In this document: positions 49,779-62,285 of the stretch, piece after piece | How positions within the stretch are numbered: the first letter of the stretch is position 1 | Layout of the letters: each line of letters opens with the position of its first letter | Made by a program: the position numbers and the translations under genes | From: Elephas maximus indicus | Lineage: Eukaryota; Chordata; Mammalia; Proboscidea; Elephantidae | Direction of reading: 5' to 3' | NCBI RefSeq assembly: GCF_024166365.1 | Contig: NC_064827.1 | Span: forward strand, 49,690,635 to 49,754,634 | DNA: 64,000 nt | Notes under the pieces: model-generated | Seen by the model: the letters and a program-made list of their open reading frames with translations, nothing else | Databases searched by the model: none | Told to the model about the DNA's origin: nothing

Positions 49779-50658
49779 TAGGATTAATTTAGAGTTCTCA
49801 AAGAGTGGCCAGGACTCTCTGCCATTGTGTTTGAGCCATTACCACTACATTGCCTAGAAATCCCTTCTTTGTGGGTAATACAAATACAACTTATATTCAA
49901 CTCTACCCAAAATATCATGTATTCTGAGTCAGTGCAAATATGTTTCTTTTTTGTGTTGATGGCTCAAAAGGAGAAATGTGGGGGCTTTCTTAATGACTTC
50001 ATCAGTTCATCTTTAAGTATTTTCTGTGACTTCCAAGTATAGGCTGTGTGGTAAGTATAGGCTGTGTGGTCTAGGAGCCAAACCCTTCTTCCTGCTTCTC
50101 AGCAGCACCTTTATTACATCAACTGTAAAATATTTGTAAGAAAAAGATGAGAGATAAATACTGGAGCACCGTCTTGCATATGAATTCAAATACAGGTACT
50201 TGGATCACCCCCTCCAAAAAAAAAAAAAAAATGAGAGAGTCAAGCCCCTTTGCTGCGAATAATAGGGATAATGGCCTGGCTTGAATGGGGAAGAGGGGCA
50301 GGAGGGGCAGGACTGTAATAGGGACACCTGCCTGTAATTGAATTTCTACCTGTTAAATGCACAAAGATAAACACAAGAAGCTAATTGTTAACTTGTGAGT
50401 TTAGGTACAATTTAAGTGCTTTTCAAGGATAATCTTGATTGCATGTGTTTTTTTTTTTTTTTTTTTTTTGCCTTAGGCACTGATTTCAGGGCCTCCCCCC
50501 TCCATCCTTTCTCTCAGGAGACACCCAAGATTGCTCCACAATGAGGCTGTTAATAAACCTTTGTTGTAGGGCTAGGCTAAAAAACTGAAAGGACTAAAAT
50601 CCAAAAGGCTTAACTGGTCTGTCATCTTGTCCATATACTTTTCTCCGAAAAGGCCCAT

Positions 50659-50851
50659 TTATTGCTGTTGTTAGGTGAAGCCAGGTCAATTCTCACTTAT
50701 AGCGACCCCATGTGACAGAGCAGAACTGTCCCATAGCGTTTTCTCCTTGGCTGTCATCTTAACAGAAGCACATTGTCAGGTTTCTCTCCAGCCGAACCGC
50801 TGGGTAGGTTTGAACCGCCAGCCCTTCAGTTAGCAGCCACCAGGGCTCCTT
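50659..50851 (-). mobile_element. AfroSINE, - strand, with 12-bp target-site duplication
   Basis: Reverse-oriented, complete. Flanked by GAAAAGGCCCAT at 50647-50658 and 50852-50863, a perfect 12-bp duplication. This shows retroposition directly. Confidence 0.95.
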
Positions 50852-51288
50852 GAAAAGGCCCATACATCACCCAAATGGATGAAAGTCCTATCAAGTTTCA
50901 AAGAGGGTTTTTGCACCTTGCATTATTTGACACTCTTCACTGGAAATAAAATTCTTTGAGAAATGCTTCTGAAAATTCTTCCTCAGCATTGTGTCTGAGT
51001 TGCACTGTGACACTGGCATGGGCAATAGTTTTTGTTTGTGGGTTTTGCTTGGCTTGTGTTTGCAAGCACACTGTCATTCCCATTTTTCTTTGTCTCTGAC
51101 TGACCCTTTTCATGGCTCCATCAACCAGCCTGTGGAACATGCATCCCTGCTCTGATTACCTGCCATAATGCTGGCCACCTTTAGGCTGGTCCTATAGTGG
51201 TATTTGAGACTTAACATTCATTAAACCGGGCACTCTGGTAAACACCTTCCTTTGTTATCTCATTTAATTTTTTGGTTTTAGTTTATCT

Positions 51289-51375
51289 AGGAAACCCTAC
51301 GGGGCAGTCCTACTCTCATATAGGGTCGCTGAGTCAGAATTGACTTGATGGCCCACAAGAACAAAAACAACAACT
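51289..51375 (+). mobile_element. AfroSINE fragment, + strand, in a MIR
   Basis: Body and tail only ('ggaaaccctacggggcagtc' to 'tgacttgatggcccacaaga'). It splits a reverse MIR (about 51225-51465). Confidence 0.85.
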
Positions 51376-52921
51376 TCTAAGAAGGTGTTGTTATCCCCAG
51401 TCTAGAAATGGGGAAAGAGGCCAGGAGAGGTTAAATACTTCACCCAAGATCCTAAAGCTAGTAAGGGACATTTCAGTACACATCAGTCTGTCCCCACTAC
51501 CCCTGGCTGCCTTCCTGGAGCTCTGTCTTTATTCCTGCTCCTTTCCAGAACACAGGAGTCATTTAACCTCAATTCCTTGCTTATCAGCCTGTGGTAAGGA
51601 ACTCAACCCGAGCACCACAACTACTCTCCTATCTTCCGACTCAAGTTCATTTGTCCTCCCTGCCAAACTTATCACCTGTCTTAGTAATTCTTCGGACTCC
51701 TCTGTTTCACAGCCCCCACCGTCTGGTCTCTACAGTACTCTTTGTTCCTCACCAGCCTTAGACCAACAGAGCTTTGTAATGATAAGGCACTGCTCCACTT
51801 TTAGGATTCCTTTTTGGTGCTTCCCGCTCTAATCTCAACTTACCTCTCTCTGCCCTCAGAGTGGATTTCATCATCATTCAGCCCCTCACAACTCTTTACT
51901 ACCTTCAATCAACTTCTCAATTTCCAGGTGATTGAAATGTCTACTCAGGTTCTAGAGTCAAAAGCTTCAAAGCTGTCCCCTCTTGGACCTTACAACTGCC
52001 TCTCTGTCTCCTCCTGGCTACTTTCACCAAACCCACAAACACCAACCCCATCACCCCCAGTATGCGGCTTCTTTGCTCCTGAGAAGAGGTACTGGGCTCA
52101 CAAAGAGAACCAGTTAGCCCTTGTCCTTCTCAGAGTTGTTCTCTTCCCAGCACCCTCGCCTTCATTTTGCCCACTGAGCCTATGTGTCTCCTAACACATT
52201 TTCCATCTTTTATTCCTAAAACCCTAATTTCTTTCCCCCAACATCTCACCTTTATTCATTTTTTCTCACCAGATTTTAATCAATTCCTCAGGATTATAAA
52301 AAGGTGCTGTTAAGTTTAAAGAAGAAAAATACACATGTAAGTATACTATCCTAACATAGCAGCTTTCAAGTTTCCTTGTCCATATATGTATTTTTAGGTT
52401 TTTTTTTTTTTCTGATTTAAAATTATAAAAAGGAGTGCATCTTTATATTTGTATTGTTGGTTTTGACACTGCCAAGACTCTGCGGGAAATTAAAATAATA
52501 TAAAATTGGAATAAAATAAAACTCCTTTTAAAAAGCAAAATATTTCATGCACACAAAAAATGAAACATTAATAAACATAAAATCGCAATAAAATATTTTT
52601 TAAGTATAAAATAATTGGAAAATATTTTAAACAAAATATTACATACAAAGGAATGATGTAACAAACATCTGTGAACTTACCACCTGACTGAGGAACCATC
52701 AGGCGCCCTATGCCTCCCCAGTTGAATGTACTCTTTCCCCACCATCCTGAATTTCGGTTTATTTCCTTGCATATGTATGTAATCTTAAACAGTTTATTGT
52801 ATAGAGCTACTTTTTCTTTTTTTTTAATTTTCTACTAGTGGTATCATAAGGTATATATTTTTCTGCAACTTGTTATTTTTCTTTGCTCAAAATTATGGTT
52901 AACATTGATCTATGATATTGG

Positions 52922-53079
52922 ATAGCTCTGGCTGCACAGTGGTTAAGAGCTCGGCTGCTAACCAAAAGGTCAGCAGTTCAATACCACCACTCCTTGGAAA
53001 CCCTACGGGGCAGATCTACTCTGTTCTATGGGGCCGGTATGAGTTGGGATCGAATTGACAGCAATGGGTTTGATTTCAG
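52922..53079 (+). mobile_element. AfroSINE, + strand
   Basis: Head with GCTGCACAGTGGTTAAGAGC, body, and tail 'gggatcgaattgacagcaat'. Inserted in the L1 relic. Confidence 0.92.
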
Positions 53080-53255
53080 TTTAATTCATTCATTTTCACT
53101 GTTCTATGGTACCTCTTTTTAGTACACTGTAATTCATTTATTTTCCTGTCAATGACTGTTTAAGTTTTTCCCAGGTACTTGCTATTACAAGCCATGATAT
53201 TGTGAATATTTTTTTACCTATGTCCTGATACACATAGGCAAGAGTTTCTGTAAGC

Positions 53256-53453
53256 TAGTGGTTTTCAATATGTCATACCAGGACTTGCAGCATTAGCATC
53301 ACCTGGTAACTTGTTAGAAATGCAAATTATCAGGTCCCATCCCAAACCTACCGAATCAGAAACTCTGGGAGGAGAGTCCAGCAATCTCTGCTTTAACAAG
53401 TTCTCCAGTTGATTCTCATGCATGCTAAAGTTTGAAAGCCACTGGTCTAGGCC
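53256..53453. repeat. MER5A DNA transposon, complete
   Basis: Ends AGTGGTTTTCAA and TTTGAAAGCCACT are inverted repeats. The middle has 'atcacctggtaacttgttag' and 'gaatcagaaactctggg'. Confidence 0.85.
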
Positions 53454-54093
53454 TACCAAGAAGTGCCACTGCTGAGTATGGGGGTACATAAATGTTCTTC
53501 TTTACTGGATAATACCAATTTTCTTCCAAAGTGGTTGTAGCAATTTACACTCCTACCAGCAACATATGAGTTCCTACTGCTCTTCTCCTTCCCAAAGATG
53601 GATTTGTCATGTTTTATTTTTTTATAATCCTGTGGTTATAAAATGGTATCTTACTGTGCTTTATATATATATTTTTTTTACAGGACAAACTCAACATGCT
53701 AGAAACAAAAGATCCCTTACTGTCCAGAAGCTTCCCTTTGTTTTCCAACTCCCCCACTTCAGAGATGGTGTAATTTCTACAGTCTTGCAGGCTAGGAATT
53801 GGGGCACTATGTCTTATATGCCATTCTCCCTTTCCAGATGGCACTTAACAGTGGCCTTCTAGAGATTACATTACTATTGTCTAGCCACAGAGAGCGGTTC
53901 TACAGGTGGAAACATCAACTCGGAGAAGAGAAGTATAGTTTCATGATAGGCATTATTTTAGGATGACTTGTATATAGGGCTGGTCTTGGAATAAGTCTGA
54001 TTTGTACTGTAGCCCAGATGTTAGCTGGAGTCTTTGCTCCTTAAGATCTAGAAGAGATTGTTTTGAACTCCCTATTCCACAAAAAATAAAAAA

Positions 54094-54238
54094 GCAGTTG
54101 CTGTTAAGTTGGTTCTGACTCATGGTGACCCCATCTGCGTCCGAGTAGCCCTTCCTCCAAGGTGCCCTGGGTGGACTCTAGCCAATGAACCGCCAGATTT
54201 TTGGTAAGAAGCCCACCGCATTAACTGTTTGCACCACA
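54094..54238 (-). mobile_element. AfroSINE, diverged, - strand
   Basis: 'ttgctgttaagttggttctg', 'catggtgaccccatctgcgt' and 'gcattaactgtttgcaccac' mark a decayed copy abutting the 5' end of the RTE LINE. Confidence 0.75.
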
Positions 54239-54242
54239 AATA

Positions 54243-57200
54243 GGGAGGTTCAAAGACCTCCTCCACCTATTGTCTGTCAGTTTGTCATACCATTGTGGCT
54301 GGCATGTTGCTGTGATGCTGGAAGCTATGGCACTGATATTTCAAATACCAACAGGGTCACCCATGGTGGACAGCTTTTAGTGGAGCTTTCAGGCTAAGAC
54401 AGATTAGGAAGAAGGATCTGGCAATCTACTTCTAAAAAAATTGACCAGTGAGAACCTTATGAGTAGCAGTGGAACATTTTCTAATATAGTGCTGAAAGAT
54501 AAACTCCACAGGTTGAAAGACACTCAAAATATGACTAGGGAAGAGCTGCCTCCTCAAAGTAGTCGAACTTAATGATGTGGATAGAGTCAAGCATTCAGGA
54601 CTTTCATTTGCTGATGTAGCACGACTCAAAATGACAAAACAGCTGCAAACACCCATTAATAATTAGAATGTGGAATATACAAAATACGAATCTAGGAAAA
54701 TTAGAAGTTGTCAAAAATGAAATAGAACACTTGAAAATAGACATCCTAGGCATTAGTGAGCTGCAATCGACCAGTACTGGACATTTCGAATCAGACAATC
54801 ACATGGTCTATATGCCAGGAATGACAAATTGAAGAGGAACAGTGTTGCATTCATTGTGAAAAAGAACAGTTCAAGATCTATCCTGAAGTACAACACTGTC
54901 AGTGATAGGATAATATCCATACACCTACAAGGAAGACTGGTTAATACGACTATTACTCAAATTTATGCATCAACCACTAATGCCATAGATGAAGAAATTA
55001 AAGATTTTTTTAATCAACTTTTGCAGTCTGAAATTGAACAAACATATAATTAAGATGCATTGGTAACTACTGGTGATTGGAATGCAAAAGCTGGAAACAA
55101 AGAAGGATGAGTAGTTGGAAAATATGGTCTTGGTGACAGAAATGATGCCAGAAATTGCATGATAGAATTTTGTTAAGACCAACAATTTATTAATTGGAAA
55201 TACCTTTTTTCAATAACATAAACTGCAACTATACACATGGACCTCACCAGATGGAATACACAGGAATCAAATCGATTATATCTGTGGAGAGAGACGATGG
55301 AGAAGCTCAACATCATCAGTCAGAACAAGGCCAGCTGCCGACTGTTGAACAGACCATCAATTGTTCATATGCAAGGTCAAGTTGAAGCTGAAGAAAATTA
55401 AAACAAGCCCACGTGAGCCAAAATACAACCTCGGGAATATCTCACCTGAATTTAGAGACCATCTCAAGAATAGATTTGATGCACTGAACACTAACGATCG
55501 AACCCTAAATAAGTTGTGGGATGACATCAAGGACATCATAGATGAAGAAAGCAAAAGGTCATTAAAAAGACAGGAAAGAAAAGAAGACGAAAATGGATGT
55601 TAGAAGAGGCTCTGAAACCTCCTCTTGAACATACAGTAGCTAAAGTGAATGGAACAAATGATGAAGTAAAAGAGCTGAAGAGAAGATTTCAAAGGGCAGC
55701 TCGAGAAGACAAAGTAAAGTATTATAATGACATGCGCAAAGACCTGGAGTTAGCAAACCAAAAGGGAAGAACGCACTTGGCATTTCTCAAGCTGAAAGAA
55801 CCAAAGAAAAAAATTCAAGCCTCAAGCTGCAATACTGAAGGATTCTATGGAGAAAATATTGAATGAGGCAGGAACAGTAAGACAGATGGAATACACAGAA
55901 TCACTATATCAAGAAGAATTGGTCAAGGTTCAACCATTTCAGGAGATAGCATATGATCAAGAACCAACGGTACTGAAGGAAGAAGTCCAAGCTGCTGAAG
56001 GCATTGGCAAAAAACAAGACTCCAGGAACTGATTGAATACCAATTGAAATGTTTCCACAAACAAATGCAGCGCTGGAGGTGCTCATTCATCTATGCCAAG
56101 AAATGTAGACGACAGCTACCTGGCCAACCGACTAGAAGAGATCCATATTTGTGCCCTTTCCAAAGAAAGGTGATCCAACAGAATGTGGAAATTATTGAAC
56201 AATATCATTAATATCACATGCGAGTAAAATTTTGCTGAAGATAATTCAAAAGTGGTTGCAGCAGTACATTGACAGGGAACTGCCAGAATTACAAGCAGAA
56301 TTCAGAAGAGGATGTGGAATGAAGAATATTACTGCTGATGTCAGATGGGTCTTGGCTGAAAGAAGAGAATACCAGAAAGATACTTACCTGTGTTTTATTA
56401 ACTATGCAAAGACATCGGACTGTGTGGACCATAACAAATTATGGATAACATTGTGAAGAGTGGGAATTCCAGCACAATCATTTAAGTGTGCTCATGTGGA
56501 ATCTGTACATAGTGCAACAGGCAGTTGTTCAAACAGAACAAGGGATACTACATTGTTTAAAGTCAGGAAAGATGTGCATCAGAGTTGTATCCTTTCACCA
56601 TACTTATTCAATCCGTATGCTGAGCAAATAATCCAAGAAGCTGGACTATATGAAGAAGAATGGGGCATCAGGATTGGAGGAAGACTCATCAACAACCTGC
56701 GATATACAGATGACACAACCTTGCTTGCTGAAAGTGAAGAGGACTTGAAGCGCTTACCGATGAAGATCAAGACCACAGCCTTCAGCATGGACTACAATAT
56801 AAAGAAAACAAAAATCCTCACAACTGGACAAATAAGCAACATCATGATAAACAAAATATTCAAGTTGTCAAGGATTTCATTTTACCTGCATCCACAATCA
56901 AGCCTATGGAAGAAGCAGTCAAGAAATCAAACAATGTATTCCATTGGGCAAATTTGCTGCAAAAGACCTCTTTGAAGTGTTAAAACATAAAGATGTCACT
57001 TTGAGGACTAAGGTGAGCCTGACCCAAGCCATGGTATTTTCAGTTGCCTCATATGTATGCAAAAGTTGAACAATGAATAAGGAAGACCAAAGAAAAAGTG
57101 ATGCATTTGAATTATGATGTTGGCCAAGAATGTTGAATATACTGTGGACTGCCAGAAGAATGAACAAATCTGTCTTGGAAAAAGTACAGCCTGAATGCTT

Positions 57201-57475
57201 CTTAGAAGGGAGGATGGCGAGACTTTGTCTCACATACTTGGACATATTATCAGGAGGGACCAGTCCCTGGAGAAGGACATCATGCTTGGTAAAGTAGAGG
57301 GTCAATGAAAAAGAGGAAGACCCTCAACCAGATGGGTGCACAAAGTGGCTGCAATAATGGGCTCAGACACAGCAGTGATTGTGAGGTTGGTGCAGGACCC
57401 GGCAGTGCTTCATTTTGTTGTAGGTAGGGTTGCTATGAGTCAGAAGCGACTCTATGGCACCTAATAACAACAAAG
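54243..57475 (+). pseudogene. RTE-clade LINE, nearly full length, inactive
   Basis: About 3.2 kb with recognisable parts in order. A 5' UTR-like region precedes an apurinic endonuclease region (54650-55180; 'DILGISELQS', then after a frameshift 'RIISIHLQGRLVNTTITQIYA' and 'TTGDWNAKAGNKEG'). A linker follows ('ISPEFRDHLKNRFDALNT', 'RRFQRAAREDKVKYYNDMRK'), then a reverse transcriptase ('ELPELQAEFRRG', 'CILSPYLFNPYAEQII', 'LRYTDDTTLLAESEEDLKRL') and a 3' end 'gctatgagtcagaagcgact...cacctaataacaacaa'. The catalytic box reads YTDD. Many stops and frameshifts (for example at 55051-55053, 55864-55866 and 56454-56456) split the single ORF of RTE elements. Closest relatives by pattern are BovB/RTE LINEs. 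It shares its 3' end with the AfroSINEs here. Confidence 0.92.
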
Positions 57476-58119
57476 ACCTCCTCAAGATATCCGCAAATCC
57501 TGCTTGTTTGTAGACTGGCTCCAGCTTCAGGCTCCCTCCTTTGTTTGACTAGCTCTGTTAAGGTCAGCCTTGCTTTACTGCTGTTGTAGTTTGTGTTTCT
57601 GGTGTTGCTCTGGAAGTGGATTTCAGATCTTTACCTAAATTTCCACCCAAAACTCAAGGAGAAGGCTTTTCCAAATGTTGGGGAGATGGAGAGATTTATT
57701 TGGCCACAATGCAAACAATCTTAAATTATATGAAAGGCATTCTTTCTCCTAAAAATTCCTTTGTAGTTTTTTGTACCTCAACTCTACTTCCAGCCAAGTT
57801 GATTTGCTCCTTTCTTCTCCCAGTCTGGCTCACCTGTCCCTCTCCCTCTCTAGATCAGAAGACCAATTCCTCTTATCTTCAAGTCTCCCCAGATCTGAAA
57901 TGTAGGTCTATCTTTGCATAGCTAAAGTACTCACTTTTCCTAGAGTAAGTGCAATAAGACAAGAAAAGAGAAAAAAAAGAGTTATACAGATTGGAAAGGA
58001 AATAGGATATAGTGACGAAGTCCCTGTCCTGTATCTACTGTTTAGACATGATGAGGGTACAGACTGCTAGTTCTCTGCAGTATTTATTCTACCCTAGAAA
58101 TAATATTTTAAATATGTTT

Positions 58120-58540
58120 TTAATTTGCATTGAGTCAAATTTATCTTTTTGTTGTTGTAGAGCACTGTACATTTTGACAAATGTATAGAGTTGTGAAACC
58201 AACACCATAATCAAGATCTGGAACAGTTCCATCATTTCCAAAAATTCCCTAATGCTATTCCTTTGTAGTCAAGTCTTCTAACCCCTGGCAACCACCAATC
58301 TGTTCTCTGCTCCTACATTTTTGCCTTTTCCACAAGGTCATATAAATGGTATCATTTATTTTGAATCTTGCTTTTTTTACTTGGCATAATATATTTGAGA
58401 TTCACTCATGTTGTTACATATATCAACAGTTAATTCCTTTTTATTGTTGAGTAGTTTTCCATTGTATGGATAGTTTGTTTACTGATTCACCCATCGAAGA
58501 ACATTTGGCTGATTCCAGTTATGAACGCAGCTGTCAGATG
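58120..58540 (-). repeat. L1 3' relic, - strand
   Basis: 'gtacattttgacaaatgtat', 'acccctggcaaccaccaatc', 'tccattgtatggatag' and 'acatttggctgattccagtt' are classical reverse L1 3' phrases. Confidence 0.85.
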
Positions 58541-59398
58541 TAAGTGAATGTATGACGTAGCAGGTGCTAGAAACCTATCTTAAGAGACAGCTGGTACCTT
58601 TTGCCCCTTCTTCTTCATCTCTCTATCCTTGCCTCTGGAATGAAGATGTCATCTTAGAATATGGAGATAAGGGTACCTCCTAGGGATGGTAAAAAGTCAG
58701 TTGGAGGAATCTGGGTCCCTGAGGGCTCTGTGTAGCAGAGCTACCATGTCAACCCTGAATTGTTTATATCTAGTACTGGGTTAGTCTTTTCATGACAGAA
58801 AAACTCCTATCTTGTTTAAGCCACTGTTATTTTGAGTTTTTCAGTTACTCAAATCTGAACTATATCTCAGTTGACACAGACAGGATACAGGAAACATGGT
58901 TCATCTGTAACGTATGTGGAAAACGAGTCAGGGGTATTACGGATAGTGACTCAGTGTGAATCACTAGTGTTTTGGGGCTACTACAAAAGACAAAGACATC
59001 TTAGGTACAGTTATTTGTTCATTTATTCATTCCTTTATTCATTCAACTATGAGCCAGACCCTGTGTTTCTGCTTCCTCATAACCTCATAGACCTGATGCT
59101 GCCTGCTCCCTTAAAGTCTTAGTTCTAGCTTGTGGCTCCTCTCTTATCACCTAACTTCACCTTTACCCCTAAACCACCTCACTCAGTATTTTCCAGTTCA
59201 CATCCCTGAGAGAGGGAATCTGATGGGTCTACCTCAACTTTTCATGGCCAGTCTGTAGACTAGATGCCCTTGGGTCATCTCTGGTCTAGTCAGCTGTGGT
59301 TGGGGAGGAACACGCACTGACCCTTCAGAAAATGTTATAGTTTGAGTAGTTTCACTCTTAGGGGCTGCAAATATAGTGGCATCATGATTATCGTGTCT

Positions 59399-59603
59399 GT
59401 TGTTGTTACTTGCCATCAAATCTATTCCACCTCATGGCGACCCCACATGCTACAGAGTAGATCTGCTCCATAGGATTTTCTTGGCTGAAATCTTAATGGA
59501 AGCAGATCACCAGGCCTATTTTCCACAGTACCACTGGGTGGATTTGAAATGCCAACCTCTAGGTTAACAGTCAGGCATAAATGTTTATGCCACCTAGGGA
59601 CCT
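59399..59603 (-). mobile_element. AfroSINE, - strand, with target-site duplication
   Basis: Complete reverse copy. Flanked by ATTATCGTGTCT (59387-59398) and ATTATCATGTCT (59604-59615), 12 bp with one mismatch. Confidence 0.93.
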
Positions 59604-59691
59604 ATTATCATGTCTAGTATAACAGGAAATTAGACTTGGCTCAGGAGGCCAATTGTGGGGAGCAGCTTTGTTAGAGTCAGTTGTTCTTTTG

Positions 59692-60035
59692 TGTGTTTGT
59701 GTGTGTGTGCTTTAGATGAAGTTTACAGAGCAAATTAGTTTCTCATTAAACAATTAATACACATATTGTTTTGTGACATTGGTTGCAAACCCCACAACAT
59801 GTCAACACTCTCCCCTTCTTGACCTTTGGTTTCCCATTGCCAGGTTCCCTGTTCCCTCCTACCTTCTCATCCTTGCCCCTGGGTTGGTGTGCCCATTTAG
59901 TCTCATTTTATTTTATGGGCCTGTTTAATCTTTGGCTGAAGGTGAACCTCAGAAGTGGCTTCAGTACTAAGTTAAAAGCGTGTCCGGGGGCCATACTCTA
60001 GAGGTTTCTCCAGTCTCTGTCAGATTAGTTAGTCT
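59692..60035. repeat. Unassigned interspersed-repeat-like block
   Basis: 'gatgaagtttacagagcaaa', 'ttgttttgtgacattggttg' and 'caacactctccccttcttga' read like a family dispersed in afrotherian genomes, preceded by a TG run. No RT, LTR ends or SINE boxes were identified, so the class is open. Confidence 0.4.
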
Positions 60036-60359
60036 GGTCTTTTTTTGTGAATCATTCATTCTTGATCTCCTTAATGCCTAGCACAATACCTGGCATTGAT
60101 AGAAACCCTTAGAAAATACTTGTTGAGTGAAACCAAGTCATTCATTGATGGATGTGCAGGATGCAAAGCATGTCAAATTCCCAAGAGATGGACAATGTCA
60201 TGATTTCCAAAGTTGGTATCTAGAACCAAAGTGTCTAGTTTCATATTTTTCTGAACTTTAGTGAAGAAAAAAAAAAAACAGGAGAGAAAAAAATCAACAC
60301 AACCCCAAGGAAGATTTGTTTTTTCCTTTCCTTTAGAAAGCAGCTGTCAGTTTAACTTA

Positions 60360-60850
60360 TCCCAAAATACTGTCAGTGATGAGCATGACTGAAAATGCGT
60401 TTTATCTGTAATTAGAGAGATTACATTAAACACTATTATTTGCAGACACACATTGAATTAACCCTAATCGAGGCTAGCAAATAGTAGAGCCTGCCTATTT
60501 TTCGCCTCAAAATTTTTAGAAAATTGTGACAGTTGACACACAAGGTACAATGCTGACGAGATTTCTTTCCATCAAATGCCAGACAGTAATTGCAATTGCC
60601 TTTAAAAATGTTTTAAGCAGTTTCGTTAGTAAATCAGAAGTTGCCACAAATCATGCTGATCATTTCTAAACATGGGGGTTGTTGCCCGCGCATTCCAATA
60701 TGAGTTTAATGAATGGATTTTCTAAGGAATTTAACTTTGCATCTATTTTCAGGTGTAATTAATTCACTCTATTAATGTGATTAGCATGGATATGAGTGGA
60801 TTATACATCATGCCCTTTATTTATTCACTTATTTTTAATCTGCCACACTG
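60360..60850. promoter_or_regulatory. Candidate conserved non-coding element
   Basis: A repeat-free AT-rich block with dense homeodomain-type TAAT/ATTA cores ('gtaattaattcactctatta', 'gacagtaattgcaattgcc') and an isolated CpG pair ('ttgcccgcgcattcc'). This texture is typical of deeply conserved developmental enhancers. Conservation itself was not tested. Confidence 0.35.
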
Positions 60851-61465
60851 TCAGTTGGGGGAGTTACATAAGGGCTTTTTTGGGAAACATCTTGCTGGTA
60901 GCTGTGATCACATTGGATATCTGCAGAGCAGAATTCTGGTAGGAATTCACTGATTATACACAGACTGTGCAGCAATGTACTTTTGTTTGAGGGACTTATT
61001 AAAGTTTACACAGTCCCTGCCTTTGAGGAGCTTATAATCCAGAGGGAAGATGGGACAAACATTCCAATGCAAGTCACTGACAAGGAAGAATGACTGTCCT
61101 TGGAGTCTTCTTTCTCTAAGCATCCTCTACCCCTCCTCTACCCCACCTCCTTTAAAAAAATGCTATTACTTAGAGTTCAAATGAATGGCCCTCCTTTACT
61201 CTAGTGCTTCCCACTATCCTGAGAAGTCTTATCCATGGCTACCACTTCCAAATCTATATCTCCTACTCAGACCTGGAGGCTCCAGATGCTTCCAGGTATC
61301 TTCACCTGGATATCCCACATGTCCCTCAAACTCAAAGTATCAGACCCAAATTCATTATCTCCCTCCAAACTTGCTCTGCCTCCTGTTTTCCCAAACTCAC
61401 TAAGTGGCTTTTCCATTCAGCCAATCATCCAAGCTAAACTGCTGCTATGAGTCTCAGGACAGGAA

Positions 61466-61628
61466 ACCAAAACCAAACCCATTGCCATTGAGTCAATTCC
61501 TACTCACAGCAACCCTATAGGACAGAGTAGAACTGCCCCATAGAGTTTCCAAGGAGCACCTGGTGGATTCGAACTGCTGACCTTTTGATTATCAACCTGA
61601 GCTCTTAACCGCTATGCCACCAGGGTTT
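61466..61628 (-). mobile_element. AfroSINE, - strand, with perfect 12-bp duplication
   Basis: It starts at the A/C-rich tail (CCAAAACCAAACCC) and ends at the head (GCCACCAGGGTTT). Flanked by TCAGGACAGGAA at 61454-61465 and 61629-61640. Confidence 0.95.
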
Positions 61629-61667
61629 TCAGGACAGGAAGGCCTTCATTTATTCCCTGCCCAGAGC

Positions 61668-61822
61668 AGTGGTTCTCAAACTGTAATATGCATCAGAATC
61701 ACATGGTAAACTTATTAAAACACAATTTCCCGAGACCCATGCCTATGAATTTGCATTTCTAACAGGCTCACAAGTGACAGCAGTACTGTTGGTACAGGGA
61801 CCACATTTTGGAAAACACTGCC
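61668..61822. repeat. MER5A DNA transposon
   Basis: CAGTGGTTCTCAAACTGTAA to 'gtacagggaccacattttgg', close to the MER5A consensus. It lies 30 bp from the preceding SINE. Confidence 0.85.
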
Positions 61823-61989
61823 CTAGAGAATGAACAGAATGCAGGGACATTTCCATGAGCCACCAAATCACTACTCTGTAACTAATCACTGCTAGAGGAT
61901 GAAGGCCTGGGAAGCACATCTCCTCTAAGGAGACCATCTCTGTATCAGCTACAGGCAGTATGAATTAATGAAACAGCATGTGGTTATTT

Positions 61990-62285
61990 ATTTCTTCATC
62001 TACCAACTATGTATTGTGTGCCTACACTCTGCTAGGCACAGTGCAAGGCACTGAGCTAGGCGCTGGGTTACAATGCTGAGTGAAAGCATCACACAGCCTG
62101 TGTTTACATTCTAGTTTTAACAGCTCAGGCAATTCATTGAGCCTCAGTTGTCTCATCCCCCAAAAAACAAAACGGGGATAATAATGCCCCTGTATAGAGT
62201 TTATGAGCAAAATTAAATAGAGGACTACTTCAGTACCTGGTACACTGATACTCAACAAGGATTCTTAATAAATGGAAGTTGTTAT
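61990..62285 (+). repeat. L2/MIR relics
   Basis: 'tgtgtgcctacactctgcta' (L2-like), then 'cattgagcctcagttgtctc' and 'acggggataataatgcccct' (MIR). Confidence 0.6.

Larger units (their letters stand above)
52640..53600 (-). repeat. L1-type 3' relic, - strand, split by a SINE and a MER5A
   Basis: Phrases such as 'agtggtatcataaggtatat', 'gccatgatattgtgaatatt' and 'agtggttgtagcaatttaca' fit an old L1 3' end in reverse. It is interrupted at 52922-53079 and 53256-53453. Confidence 0.6.
49291..54093. other. Downstream intergenic DNA, repeats only
   Basis: No gene recognised. It contains an L2 relic near 49480-49560, a 68-bp tandem duplication (49643-49778), an 18-bp duplication at 50035-50070, poly-A and poly-T runs (50215-50231, 50449-50469), AfroSINEs at 50.66, 51.29 and 52.92 kb, L1-type 3' relics and a MER5A. 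The 126-codon frame at 51814-52194 lies in C/T-rich DNA and has no recognisable domain. Confidence 0.6.

Noticed and set aside
55361-56975. Open frames with nuclease and RT-like sequence as a functional gene
   Set aside because: They are pieces of one RTE LINE separated by stops and frameshifts. There is no intact ORF, so it is annotated as inactive.
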